49,612 nucleotides of DNA, taken from positions 13,411-63,022 of the forward strand of contig DDIC01000053.1 of the NCBI GenBank assembly GCA_002338335.1, read 5' to 3'. The notes beneath the pieces were generated by a model. That model had not been told where the DNA came from, ran no database searches, and saw only the letters and a program-made list of their open reading frames with translations. Positions 16,454 to 25,127 of this stretch are shown in pieces; the stretch's first letter is position 1, and every line of letters starts with the position of its first letter. The stretch comes from Bacteroidetes bacterium UBA1860. Lineage in GTDB: Bacteria; Bacteroidota; Rhodothermia; Balneolales; Balneolaceae. A program made the position numbers and the translations under genes.

Positions 16454-17854
16454 ATGCAAACGACTTTGAAGATTTCGGCAGCTGCGATGGCAGCAACACA
16501 CAGAGAGCGGTTCTATTCCATGTTTGACACCAAGGGGGCAGACGATGCCATTGTTGTGTTGCGTGGAGCGTCCGTCGAGCATCGCTACGATACCGATTTT
16601 GAGCTCCCTTTTCGACAAGAGAGCCGTTTTTGGTACCTAACGGGCGTCTCGGAACCCGATTACAGTGCGATTTTTGTGCCGAAAACTGGTGAATTTCATC
16701 TTTTTGCCCCCAAGCGCGAAACCTCATATGCCGTATGGAATGGGCGTATTCGATCGCAAGAGGAAATCCAAGAGCTCTATCGGCCCGATGTACTGCATAA
16801 CTCCGATGCGTTGCAGTCGGTGCTGGATGACCTAGCCCCGACTCGTATTTTTGCGGGTGCCGAAGAGGAGCTATCAGCACTCGGGGTGGTTGCGCCTGAA
16901 GGGTGCGCTATCGACCACCGCTCGGTTGTCGACATTTTGACCCTTTGCCGTTTGCATAAAACAGACGGGGAATTGGAGAGGATGCGCTTTGCCAACCAAG
17001 CCAATAGTGCCGCACACGAAGCGGTTCTTCGGTCCGTGCGCCCAGGGGCTTGGGAATACCAAATGAAAGGGGTCTTGGAAGGCACCTTGATGCAGCATGG
17101 GTTGCAGTTTCCTGCATACAATGGAATTTACGCTAGCGGGACGAATAGCGCCATTTTGCATTACGTGGTAAACCATCAGGAAATGAGCGATGGTGAGCTC
17201 TTTTTGATTGATTCGGGATATGAATTTGAGGGGTATGGAGCCGACTTGACTCGTACGTGGCCTGTGAATGGGGTGTTCTCGGATGTCCAGCGTGAGATGT
17301 ACTCCATTGTACTAGAAATGCAGAAGAACACGATTGACGCAACTCGACCAGGTGTGAAAATGGAAGATTTGCACTGGCTCGCATGCAGAACTTTGCTTGA
17401 AGGGCTCCTAGATGGAGGGTATGTCAAAGGCTCTGTGGATGATTTGATGGCGCAAAATATCTTTGCCCTCTTTTTTCCCCATGGTTTGGGTCATTTCATA
17501 GGCCTAGACGTACATGATCCAGGTGGATACCCCAAAGGAGTCGACCGTATTGATCGACCCGGAGTGAGATTTTTGAGAATTCGTCGAGAAATGGAGTCCG
17601 GCATGGCCTTAACCATCGAGCCAGGACTCTACATGATTCCTGCTTTGTTGGGCCCAGCATTTGAAGATCCCATCCAATCAGGCTTCTTGAATCGCTCAAA
17701 ACTAGAGCCCTTGCTACATTTTGGAGGAATCCGAATAGAGGACAACCTAGTAGTAAATGACTCTGAATCGGGTCATGAGAACCTTACCTCTCTCGTCAAG
17801 GAAATCGATGAGATTGAGGCCATAATGAAGGATGCAAAAGGGGTTCGAGGGTGA
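16454..17854 (+). CDS. pepP: Xaa-Pro aminopeptidase, M24B family
   Basis: Cytoplasmic metallopeptidase that removes an N-terminal residue preceding proline. The 466-residue product has an N-terminal AMP_N domain (PFRQESRFWYLTGVSEPDY) and a C-terminal creatinase fold. The metal ligands are visible: Asp in FLIDSGYEFEGYGADLTRTW (two Asp), His in PHGLGHFIGLDVHD, Glu in TIEPGLYMIP and Glu in GIRIEDNL. The open frame begins at a TTG inside the upstream gene; the ATG at 16454, 11 bases after that gene's stop, is preferred. Its stop overlaps uvrA as GTGA. It fits peptide catabolism with the POT transporter and the S9 and M1 peptidases. Confidence 0.93.
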   Translation: MQTTLKISAAAMAATHRERFYSMFDTKGADDAIVVLRGASVEHRYDTDFELPFRQESRFWYLTGVSEPDYSAIFVPKTGEFHLFAPKRETSYAVWNGRIRSQEEIQELYRPDVLHNSDALQSVLDDLAPTRIFAGAEEELSALGVVAPEGCAIDHRSVVDILTLCRLHKTDGELERMRFANQANSAAHEAVLRSVRPGAWEYQMKGVLEGTLMQHGLQFPAYNGIYASGTNSAILHYVVNHQEMSDGELFLIDSGYEFEGYGADLTRTWPVNGVFSDVQREMYSIVLEMQKNTIDATRPGVKMEDLHWLACRTLLEGLLDGGYVKGSVDDLMAQNIFALFFPHGLGHFIGLDVHDPGGYPKGVDRIDRPGVRFLRIRREMESGMALTIEPGLYMIPALLGPAFEDPIQSGFLNRSKLEPLLHFGGIRIEDNLVVNDSESGHENLTSLVKEIDEIEAIMKDAKGVRG

Positions 17855-20688
17855 GCAAACCAACTATTCAAAGGAGTCAAAAGCGATCCAATGGGTCTCT
17901 TGCAGCAGATCGTCCCATCAAAATCACAGGCGCTCGAGTCCATAATCTCAAGAATATTGATGTAGAGATTCCTCGCAACTCCTTGACAGTTGTGACCGGT
18001 GTCTCTGGCTCGGGAAAGTCTTCTCTTGCCTTTGATACATTATACGCCGAGGGGCATCGTCGGTATGTAGAGAGTCTTTCCAGCTATGCTCGTCAGTTCC
18101 TAGAGCGCATGGACAAACCCGATGTGGATACCCTCACTGGGATTTCACCTGCGATGGCGATTCAGCAAAAAACGATTGGAAGTAACCCCCGATCTACCGT
18201 AGGGACCACAACGGAGTTGTATGATTATGTGCGCCTATTGTTTGCGCGTATCGGAGAGACCTTCTCGCCCATCTCAGGGGAGAAAGTGAGCAAAGACACC
18301 CCTCAGGAGGCTGCCGAGCGACTTCAACAGGTCTTAAGCAACGGCGAGAAGTATATGGTCTTGTTTCCGGTCGATTTGCACAGCGAGGCGTCGGTGAAGA
18401 AGGAGCTTGGGACGTTGCTTGAAAAAGGATTCACCCGTGTGATGAATGTAGACAACGAGCAGGTATTCACACTACCCGAGCAGCAAAAAGAGGCGGAGTC
18501 GATTCCCGGTGAGAAGCTCCGTGTGCTTGTGGATCGATTAAGCGCCGCGTGGGATGAGGAGTCGATCACACGCTTGACTGGATCTCTTGAAACAGCGTTT
18601 CAAAATGGCGCGGGGCGCTGTTCAGTCAAAAAACGTGGAGGCGAGGAGTGGGACTTTAGTGAACGATTTGAGCGAGATGGGATGGAGTTTACCGAACCAA
18701 CTCCACAAATGTTCTCCTTTAATAATCCTTATGGTGCTTGCTCACGATGTGAAGGGTTTGGTCGGACTGCGGGCATTGATGAAGACCTCGTGATTCCAGA
18801 TCCAGACAAAACGATTCGGGACGGTGCTATTGCACCCTTTCAAAGCCCGAAACATAGTGCTTCACTCAAGCGATTGGTCAAGGTTTTTGCAAGGCATCAG
18901 CTTCCTATTGATACCCCGTATGCACTGCTAGACAAATCTGTACAAAAGATTCTTTGGAAGGGTCTCGAAGAGTATGAAGGGATTGATACGTTTTTTGAGG
19001 AAATCCGTGAGCAATTCTACAAAATGCATATGCGTGTATTCTACGCTAAGTATCGCGGCTATGCGAAATGCCCTGAGTGTGAAGGGTATCGTGTGCGAAA
19101 GGATGCGTTGTATGTGAAACTTCAAGACCATCATATTGGTGAGGTCACTGAAATGACCTTGGGACATGCAAAGGAGTTTTTTGAACACCTCCAGCTTCGG
19201 CCTTGGCAGGAAGATGTAGCGGGTCAGATTTTGTATGAGATTCGAAAACGACTCGACTATCTGAATCGCGTGGGCCTTGATTATCTTACGCTTGATCGTG
19301 CGACAAATACGTTGAGTGGAGGAGAATCTCAGCGCATAAGTTTGGCGAATGCCTTGGGAAGCTCCTTGATTGGAAGTTTATATGTATTGGATGAACCCAC
19401 GATTGGTCTCCACCCTCGCGATAATGACCGCCTCATTGACATCCTGAAGTCACTACGTGATATCGGCAATACACTCGTTGTCGTAGAACACGACCCTGAA
19501 ATGATGGCCGCAGCGGATCATATTATCGATATGGGTCCCTTTGCAGGGCAACATGGTGGAGATGTGGTCTTTGCTGGATCCTATGATGCGCTTCGTGAGG
19601 CCAATACCCTTACGGGTCGCTACCTCAGTGGTCGAACCACCATGGATATTCCCAAGACCCGACGCAAAGGGAAAGGTCGATCTTTGGTGCTAAAAGGGGC
19701 AAGCGAACACAACCTCAAAACCATCGATGTTGAGTTTCCATTACACCGTATGGTGTGTATCACTGGCGTGTCGGGGTCAGGTAAGTCTACCCTGGTACAT
19801 GATACCCTTGTCGCAGCATTAAAAAAGGAATTAAGGCAGTCTGTCGATCGTTTGGGTCGGTTCCACACGCTGGAGGGTGGTCTGCATGTCTATGATGTAG
19901 AGATGGTTGATCAATCCCCGATTGGACGATCATCACGAAGCAATCCAGCAACCTACAGCAAAGCGTTTGATGGCATTCGTGACGTGTTTGCACAATCCAA
20001 ACAGGCCAAACTGCTTGGGTTATCGCCCGGGCATTTTTCGTTTAATGTTCCCGGTGGGCGATGTGAGGCTTGCCAAGGGGAAGGGGTTCAGACGATCGAG
20101 ATGCAGTTTATGGCCGACATTGAGTTGGTGTGTGAAGAGTGCGAGGGGGCACGTTTCCGTAAAGAGATTCTCCAAGTCAAAGTGGATGGACACTCGATTC
20201 ATGATGTGCTAGAGCTCTCCATTTCAGATGCCCTGGATCTTTTTAAAGACCATAACGCGATCCACAGCCGGTTGTTACCGATGGAGCGTGTGGGCCTTGG
20301 CTATCTGAAGCTGGGGCAAAGCGCCACGACGTTAAGTGGTGGGGAGGCCCAACGGGTAAAACTGGCAAAATTTTTAACCAAGCCATCCTCGGAGCATACC
20401 TTGTATGTCTTTGATGAGCCTACGACTGGGCTCCATTTTGAGGATGTCCGCCGTTTGCTTGATTCATTCCACGAGCTTGTGGACCTTGGTCACAGTGTAC
20501 TACTGATTGAGCATAATGTTGACATCATGATGGCATCGGATTGGATTATTGACCTTGGGCCTGAAGGAGGCTTTGGTGGAGGCAAGGTGATTGCTACCGG
20601 AACACCTGAGGAGGTGATGAAGTTGGAGGAGAGCCATACTGGGCGTTATCTAAAACGACATGTGGAGGCACTTTCGTGGAATCGTTAA
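17851..20688 (+). CDS. uvrA: Excinuclease ABC subunit A
   Basis: Damage-sensing ATPase of nucleotide excision repair, partner of UvrB encoded at 36630. The 945 residues include both ABC modules: Walker A GVSGSGKSSLAFDTLY and GVSGSGKSTLVHDTL, signatures LSGGESQRISLA and LSGGEAQRVKLA, and Walker B LYVLDEPTIGLHPRD and LYVFDEPTTGLHFED. Zinc motifs CPECEGY, CEACQGEG and CEECEGA are present. The first CxxC of the first zinc finger is replaced by FERDG, while its second half GACSRCEGFG remains. The GTG start overlaps the pepP stop by 4 bases (GTGA), indicating coupling. Confidence 0.97.
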   Translation: MSKPTIQRSQKRSNGSLAADRPIKITGARVHNLKNIDVEIPRNSLTVVTGVSGSGKSSLAFDTLYAEGHRRYVESLSSYARQFLERMDKPDVDTLTGISPAMAIQQKTIGSNPRSTVGTTTELYDYVRLLFARIGETFSPISGEKVSKDTPQEAAERLQQVLSNGEKYMVLFPVDLHSEASVKKELGTLLEKGFTRVMNVDNEQVFTLPEQQKEAESIPGEKLRVLVDRLSAAWDEESITRLTGSLETAFQNGAGRCSVKKRGGEEWDFSERFERDGMEFTEPTPQMFSFNNPYGACSRCEGFGRTAGIDEDLVIPDPDKTIRDGAIAPFQSPKHSASLKRLVKVFARHQLPIDTPYALLDKSVQKILWKGLEEYEGIDTFFEEIREQFYKMHMRVFYAKYRGYAKCPECEGYRVRKDALYVKLQDHHIGEVTEMTLGHAKEFFEHLQLRPWQEDVAGQILYEIRKRLDYLNRVGLDYLTLDRATNTLSGGESQRISLANALGSSLIGSLYVLDEPTIGLHPRDNDRLIDILKSLRDIGNTLVVVEHDPEMMAAADHIIDMGPFAGQHGGDVVFAGSYDALREANTLTGRYLSGRTTMDIPKTRRKGKGRSLVLKGASEHNLKTIDVEFPLHRMVCITGVSGSGKSTLVHDTLVAALKKELRQSVDRLGRFHTLEGGLHVYDVEMVDQSPIGRSSRSNPATYSKAFDGIRDVFAQSKQAKLLGLSPGHFSFNVPGGRCEACQGEGVQTIEMQFMADIELVCEECEGARFRKEILQVKVDGHSIHDVLELSISDALDLFKDHNAIHSRLLPMERVGLGYLKLGQSATTLSGGEAQRVKLAKFLTKPSSEHTLYVFDEPTTGLHFEDVRRLLDSFHELVDLGHSVLLIEHNVDIMMASDWIIDLGPEGGFGGGKVIATGTPEEVMKLEESHTGRYLKRHVEALSWNR

Positions 20689-21335
20689 CAGATCTCTCTA
20701 CCGCCGTATACTCCTCCTTAGCACTGCTGCTCGCCACGTTTGCATCGCTGTTTTCGGTGGTCAATCCTTTGGCTGCTGCACCTGTGTTTTTGTTGTTGAC
20801 CGATCAAGATTCCGACCAAGAACGCAATCAAACGGCTCGGAAAGCTGCTGTCTATATGTTTGGCATATTAATCACTTTCTTGTTGCTGGGAAGTTACATC
20901 ATGAGCTTTTTTGGGATTAATCTTGCAGGAATTCGGATTGCCGGTGGGCTGATCATTATGCGTGCGGCGTTTTCGATGTTAAGTCCAGAGAAATCGGGGC
21001 GTAAGCTGTCCAAAGAGGATGAACTCGCTGCGATGGAAAAAGAGGATGTTTCTTTTAGTCCATTGGCGATGCCGTTGTTGTCCGGACCTGGCAGTATTGC
21101 TGTTATCATTGGTTTTGCCTCCCAGGCTAACAATGTGATTGATTATGCGATTTATGGACTCGCTATTGTCTTAGCAGCGATTTCAGCCTTTGGAATTTTG
21201 CGTCTTGCACCCTTTGTGAGAAAGTGGCTAGGCCAAACAGGGCTAAGTGCCATGACTCGGATGATGGGATTTATTGCCCTTGCCATTAGTGTTCAGTTTG
21301 TCCTAAGCGGAATTTCCCGTTTCTTCAATTTATAA
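20676..21335 (+). CDS. MarC family (UPF0056) membrane protein
   Basis: A 219-residue inner-membrane protein with six hydrophobic segments. It shows the MarC features FASLFSVVNPLAAAPVFLLL near the N-terminus, GIRIAGGLIIMRAAFSML, and the central block PLAMPLLSGPGSIAVIIGFA. The family's function is not established; despite the name, a role in antibiotic resistance is doubtful. The start is GTG, 13 bases inside the uvrA end, so the two are probably co-transcribed. A small GGGGT/ACCCC hairpin follows the stop. Confidence 0.9.
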   Translation: MESLTDLSTAVYSSLALLLATFASLFSVVNPLAAAPVFLLLTDQDSDQERNQTARKAAVYMFGILITFLLLGSYIMSFFGINLAGIRIAGGLIIMRAAFSMLSPEKSGRKLSKEDELAAMEKEDVSFSPLAMPLLSGPGSIAVIIGFASQANNVIDYAIYGLAIVLAAISAFGILRLAPFVRKWLGQTGLSAMTRMMGFIALAISVQFVLSGISRFFNL

Positions 21336-21363
21336 GGGGTCAAAACCACCCCGACACCGGATT

Positions 21364-21858
21364 ATGGATCAGCAGCGTGCTCATTATCGTGAATTGTTTC
21401 AGTTTGACTTATGGTCGAACCGCCAATTGATCAAACTTTTTGAAAGAGAACCATCGTTTGAACATAGGACTGCCTGCATGGCGTTTGTAAGCCATATTCT
21501 CACAGTTCAGCAGATTTGGTTCCATAAATTGATTGGCGATGCTATGGCTTCTGACTTGGATCCTTGGGCAGAGTATTCAGTTGAAGAGCTCAAGCTCAAG
21601 GCCAAAAATCTACATGCGCTTTGGCTAGATGTGATTGATGACGAGGAATCTTCCCTTGATATGGAGTGTTTTATGTCGAAGCCTGATGGATCGTCGATGC
21701 AAATGCCCTTATGGCGAATCTTACACCACCTGATTGTTCATGGCCAGCACCATCGAGCGCAGGTGTCGCAATTTTTAATGAAGTCTGGGATGACGCACTC
21801 CATTGCGGATCGCCCTCTACCCTCTGACGCTCAAATGACCTTTACATGGAACTCTTAG
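21364..21858 (+). CDS. DinB/YfiT-like four-helix metalloprotein
   Basis: A 164-residue helical protein. The likely metal-binding histidines are in AFVSHILTVQQIWFHKL and in HHLIVHGQHHRAQVSQFL, the HxxxQHHRAQ pattern of DinB and related thiol-transferase-like proteins. Members include thiol-dependent transferases and many uncharacterised stress proteins. The substrate is unknown. The gene overlaps the following AGCS transporter gene by 13 bases, but no functional link is obvious. Confidence 0.8.
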   Translation: MDQQRAHYRELFQFDLWSNRQLIKLFEREPSFEHRTACMAFVSHILTVQQIWFHKLIGDAMASDLDPWAEYSVEELKLKAKNLHALWLDVIDDEESSLDMECFMSKPDGSSMQMPLWRILHHLIVHGQHHRAQVSQFLMKSGMTHSIADRPLPSDAQMTFTWNS

Positions 21859-23216
21859 AAGCTTGGACCGGTGCGTTTTCTGGATTTATGTGGGGATACC
21901 CTCTGGTCATTTTATTGGTGGGTGGGGGTCTCTTTTTTCTACTTTATTCGCAGTTTTTGCCGTTTCGGTATTTGAAGCATGCAGTCGGCGTCCTCGCCGG
22001 TAAATATGATGACCCTAATGATCCCGGCGATATCAATCACTTCCAAGCGCTGTCGAGTCATATGGCGTCGACGATTGGAATGGGAAATATTTCAGGGGTT
22101 GCCGTGGCGATTGTCGTGGGTGGGCCTGGCGCGTTGTTCTGGATGTGGATGAGTGCCATTGTAGGGATGGCGACAAAGTTCTTTACCGGGACATTATCCA
22201 TCCTTTATCGAGGCAAAGATTCTGAAGGGGAAATTCAAGGCGGGCCTATGTATGTGATTCGTGAAGGTCTGTCAAAAAAATGGCATGGACTGGCTGTGCT
22301 GTTCTCTATTGCTGGGCTCATCGGCCCCTTGCCCATTTTTCAAGCGAATCAATTGACTCAAATTCTGAGAGATTCCATTTATATCCCCTATGGTTTGGTG
22401 GATGCTGGAGACCCGTTCATGGGGAATCTACTCACGGGAATTGTCCTTGTTGGACTCGTGTCCCTCGTCATTTTTGGCGGCATTAAACGGATTGGCTACC
22501 TAGCCGCTCGCATGGTCCCAGCCATGGTGGTGGTATATGTGAGTTCTGTTTTGATCATCCTGGCGGTACACATTACAGAGGTGCCCTATTATCTGGGGTT
22601 AATTGTGACCGATGCATTTACGGCTAATTCTGTTCTGGGTGGAGCTGTGGGGTCGTTAATCATTGTGGGTATCCAACGTGCAGCTTTCTCGAATGAGGCA
22701 GGAATTGGTACAGAATCCCTTGCCCATGGAGCAGCTAAAACGAAGGAGCCGGTGCGTGAAGGGCTCGTTGCGATGTTGGGCCCTGCCATCGATACGCTTT
22801 TGGTGTGTACGATGACAGCCTTGGCTATTTTGGTGACCGGGGTGTGGGAAACAAGCGAGGCGAATGGGGTTACACTCACATTGAATGCGTTTAATGAAGC
22901 CTTACCAGGGTGGGGTACATGGCTTCTGCTCGTGTCCGTGATGGCGTTTAGTGTATCTTCCATGTTGGCCTATTCCTATTATGGCACGAAATGCTTGTCT
23001 TATTTGATTGGTGCTAAACGTGCAAAGATCTACAATTACTTTTATGTAGGGACCATTATTTTGGGCGCCGTCGTATCGATTGATGTGGTGGTGAATCTCA
23101 TTGATGGAACCTTTGCGACCATGGCCATTCCAACCATGGTGTCAGCTCTGTTGTTAGCCCCCAAAGTGAAAGCCGCTGCAACAGATTACTTTCAACGAAT
23201 GAAACAAAACGGATAA
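21846..23216 (+). CDS. Sodium:alanine symporter family (AGCS) transporter
   Basis: Inner-membrane amino-acid symporter, usually taking up alanine or glycine with sodium. The 456 residues have about 11 hydrophobic segments. Family motifs are ALSSHMASTIGMGNISGVAV near the N-terminus, GGPMYVIREGL, and FSNEAGIGTESLAHGAAKTK followed by GLVAMLGPAIDTLLVCTMTA. The start overlaps the DinB-like gene by 13 bases and the stop overlaps the next ATG as TAATG. Sodium coupling fits a marine or saline organism, which is only an inference. Confidence 0.93.
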   Translation: MELLEAWTGAFSGFMWGYPLVILLVGGGLFFLLYSQFLPFRYLKHAVGVLAGKYDDPNDPGDINHFQALSSHMASTIGMGNISGVAVAIVVGGPGALFWMWMSAIVGMATKFFTGTLSILYRGKDSEGEIQGGPMYVIREGLSKKWHGLAVLFSIAGLIGPLPIFQANQLTQILRDSIYIPYGLVDAGDPFMGNLLTGIVLVGLVSLVIFGGIKRIGYLAARMVPAMVVVYVSSVLIILAVHITEVPYYLGLIVTDAFTANSVLGGAVGSLIIVGIQRAAFSNEAGIGTESLAHGAAKTKEPVREGLVAMLGPAIDTLLVCTMTALAILVTGVWETSEANGVTLTLNAFNEALPGWGTWLLLVSVMAFSVSSMLAYSYYGTKCLSYLIGAKRAKIYNYFYVGTIILGAVVSIDVVVNLIDGTFATMAIPTMVSALLLAPKVKAAATDYFQRMKQNG

Positions 23217-24430
23217 TGGGCGCGCTTCCCTTTCGTTTTCCTAAAAATGATCGAGGGTGGAATCGCCTTAGTCACTCCTTTTTGAAACTGACTGTCGTTA
23301 ACAGTGCTCGTTGGATGTACAATCCAAGGATTTTTGGTCAAAAGCATATGCCAACCACAGGACCGTGCTTCATTTTTGCCAATCACTCCAACAATTTTGA
23401 CCCCTTTGTGTTGAATGTGAAGATGCCAAAAGAACCAACGGCTGGGGTCATGACAAGGGATCAATTTTATAAGCCGCTTCCCGCATTATTTATGGATAGC
23501 ATTGGCATTGTCCCAACGAGCAAATATGTGCCAGATCCCTCCGTAATTCGGAGTGTGATCAAGTTGTTGCAGCAGCAAAGGATGATTGTCATTTTTCCTG
23601 AGGGGGGACGCCGGTGGTCGGGTCGACCCAAACCGCCGATTGAATCGACCATGAAATTGTTTTACAAAATGAAGGTGCCAGCACATCCTGTTCAAATCCA
23701 TGGATCGTATGTTGGGTGGCCCCGTTGGGCGACCTACCCAAGACGCAGTCGACAGAATATTCACTTTTTAACGCCTCTTCATCCCGAAGAGTTTACAGAT
23801 TACCAAAGCTTTTACGACGCTTGTGTGGAGGCGCTAGATTTTGAAGAGGAGCGGCCCGCACCCGAAACGATTCCATTTTGGGCCCATAAGCCTGCGGTAG
23901 GGATTGATATGTTGCTCTATCGGTGCCCAACATCGGGACGTACAGGGGCTATTCAACCTACTGAAGATGGATGGGGAGTTCAGAGTGTGACCGATGACTC
24001 CTTTCGTGCCCGTATGACATTGGCATCACAGCTTCGTTTTGAAGGGTCGGACCCCGAGGAACCGGCTGAGATTCTTAGTCCATGGCTCGATAAGATTCGG
24101 AAGCTTCCCATGTTTGAAAATGCTCATGGGGTGTTGGAGCAAGATCCTGAAGCGGTAATCTACTCCATTACACCAACGTTTGAGCAGATAAAGCTAGGAG
24201 TAGGTCACGTATGGCTTGAGCGTGAAAGGATACGTTTTGAGGTTGGGAGTATGAAAAGGGTATTGCCGTTGGAGGAGATATTAGCCATCTCGATAGAGCA
24301 ACGACGGAGTTTATCGATTACGCTGGCCAACGAGACGTGGCAGATAGAGCTTCATCAAGGCTATGCACTCCAGTGGAAAGATTATATCCAGCGTCTGCAA
24401 AAAAAAGAGCCTCCCATACGCGAATCGTAG
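23216..24430 (+). CDS. PlsC-like lysophospholipid acyltransferase with extra C-terminal domain
   Basis: Membrane-associated acyltransferase of 404 residues. The N-terminal half carries the acyltransferase motifs: NHSNNFDPF (catalytic HxxxxD) near residue 60, GIVPTSK, and FPEGGRRW (substrate-binding FPEGxR). A typical PlsC ends around residue 230. Here about 170 residues follow, ending in a beta-rich segment (HVWLERERIRFEVGSM, then VLPLEEILAISIEQ, then a final helix) that resembles a bacterial PH/GRAM-like domain; that reading is mine and tentative. It overlaps the AGCS gene by one base. A minus-strand terminator is embedded in its last codons. Confidence 0.8.
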   Translation: MGALPFRFPKNDRGWNRLSHSFLKLTVVNSARWMYNPRIFGQKHMPTTGPCFIFANHSNNFDPFVLNVKMPKEPTAGVMTRDQFYKPLPALFMDSIGIVPTSKYVPDPSVIRSVIKLLQQQRMIVIFPEGGRRWSGRPKPPIESTMKLFYKMKVPAHPVQIHGSYVGWPRWATYPRRSRQNIHFLTPLHPEEFTDYQSFYDACVEALDFEEERPAPETIPFWAHKPAVGIDMLLYRCPTSGRTGAIQPTEDGWGVQSVTDDSFRARMTLASQLRFEGSDPEEPAEILSPWLDKIRKLPMFENAHGVLEQDPEAVIYSITPTFEQIKLGVGHVWLERERIRFEVGSMKRVLPLEEILAISIEQRRSLSITLANETWQIELHQGYALQWKDYIQRLQKKEPPIRES

Positions 24431-24438
24431 AGAGGCTC
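24399..24438 (-). terminator. Intrinsic terminator of the azurin-like gene
   Basis: On the minus strand GAGCCTC (24438-24432) pairs with GAGGCTC (24413-24407) and is followed directly by eight T residues (24406-24399). The stop of the azurin-like gene lies about 30 bases upstream. The hairpin lies across the last codons and stop of the converging acyltransferase gene. Confidence 0.85.
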
Positions 24439-24469
24439 CAAAATGTACTTCGTTTAAGCGGGTCGAGCG

Positions 24470-25018
24470 TTACTCAACGATTAGAACACCGACCATACCG
24501 CTTGTGTAGTGACCAGGGAAGCTACAAACAAACGTGTACTCGCCAGGCTCAGTAGGCACAGTGAATGTGATTTCAGTAGACTCGCCACCACCTATCATTG
24601 TTGTGTTGGCAATAACCATATTTTGCATGTCAGGTGCTATATAGTCTGTATCGCGAGCTGTAATCGATGCGTTTATAAACGCATTAACATCTGTATCTGC
24701 GGCAAGAAGTGCAAAATTGTGAGCCATTGCAATAGCTGGCATTTCTGATTCTGTCATTAAATTGATACGGATTTCCTCTCCAGCTGATGCAGTAATAGAT
24801 TCAAGCTTCAAGTACTCACCAACTGGCTCACCCGTTGTAATACCTTCGGATGCTTCGGAGACTACATACTTTAATTGATCCACACCAATAATATTAATTG
24901 TACGAATGTCATTGGCAGCGGAAGCTGTTTCAGCAGGGGCATCCATCGACTCACCGCCTCCACATGCTGTAAATGCGAATAGACTGGCTAAAAGTCCAAG
25001 GGAAAGAAGATTTTTCAT
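24470..25018 (-). CDS. Azurin/auracyanin-like blue copper lipoprotein
   Basis: A 182-residue exported cupredoxin. The lipobox FAFTAC followed by GGG anchors it as a lipoprotein. The type 1 copper ligands are visible: His in MAHNFALL and the C-terminal loop VCSFPGHYTSGMVGVL, giving Cys, His and Met in the C-x4-H-x4-M order of azurins and auracyanins. A low-complexity acidic and alanine-rich linker follows the anchor. Such proteins shuttle electrons outside the inner membrane, for example to a terminal oxidase. The partner is not encoded nearby. It has its own strong terminator, and the neighbour on the same strand ends 110 bases upstream. Confidence 0.9.
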   Translation of the reverse strand: MKNLLSLGLLASLFAFTACGGGESMDAPAETASAANDIRTINIIGVDQLKYVVSEASEGITTGEPVGEYLKLESITASAGEEIRINLMTESEMPAIAMAHNFALLAADTDVNAFINASITARDTDYIAPDMQNMVIANTTMIGGGESTEITFTVPTEPGEYTFVCSFPGHYTSGMVGVLIVE

Positions 25019-25127
25019 AGAAGTAATTAGGTTTTAGTTAAGCTGCACAAGATAGTAAACCTATATGTCTCGCGGTATCATTCCTTATTATCCTTGGACA
25101 AAAACGCGTGCCTTCGACAGATTTGTT

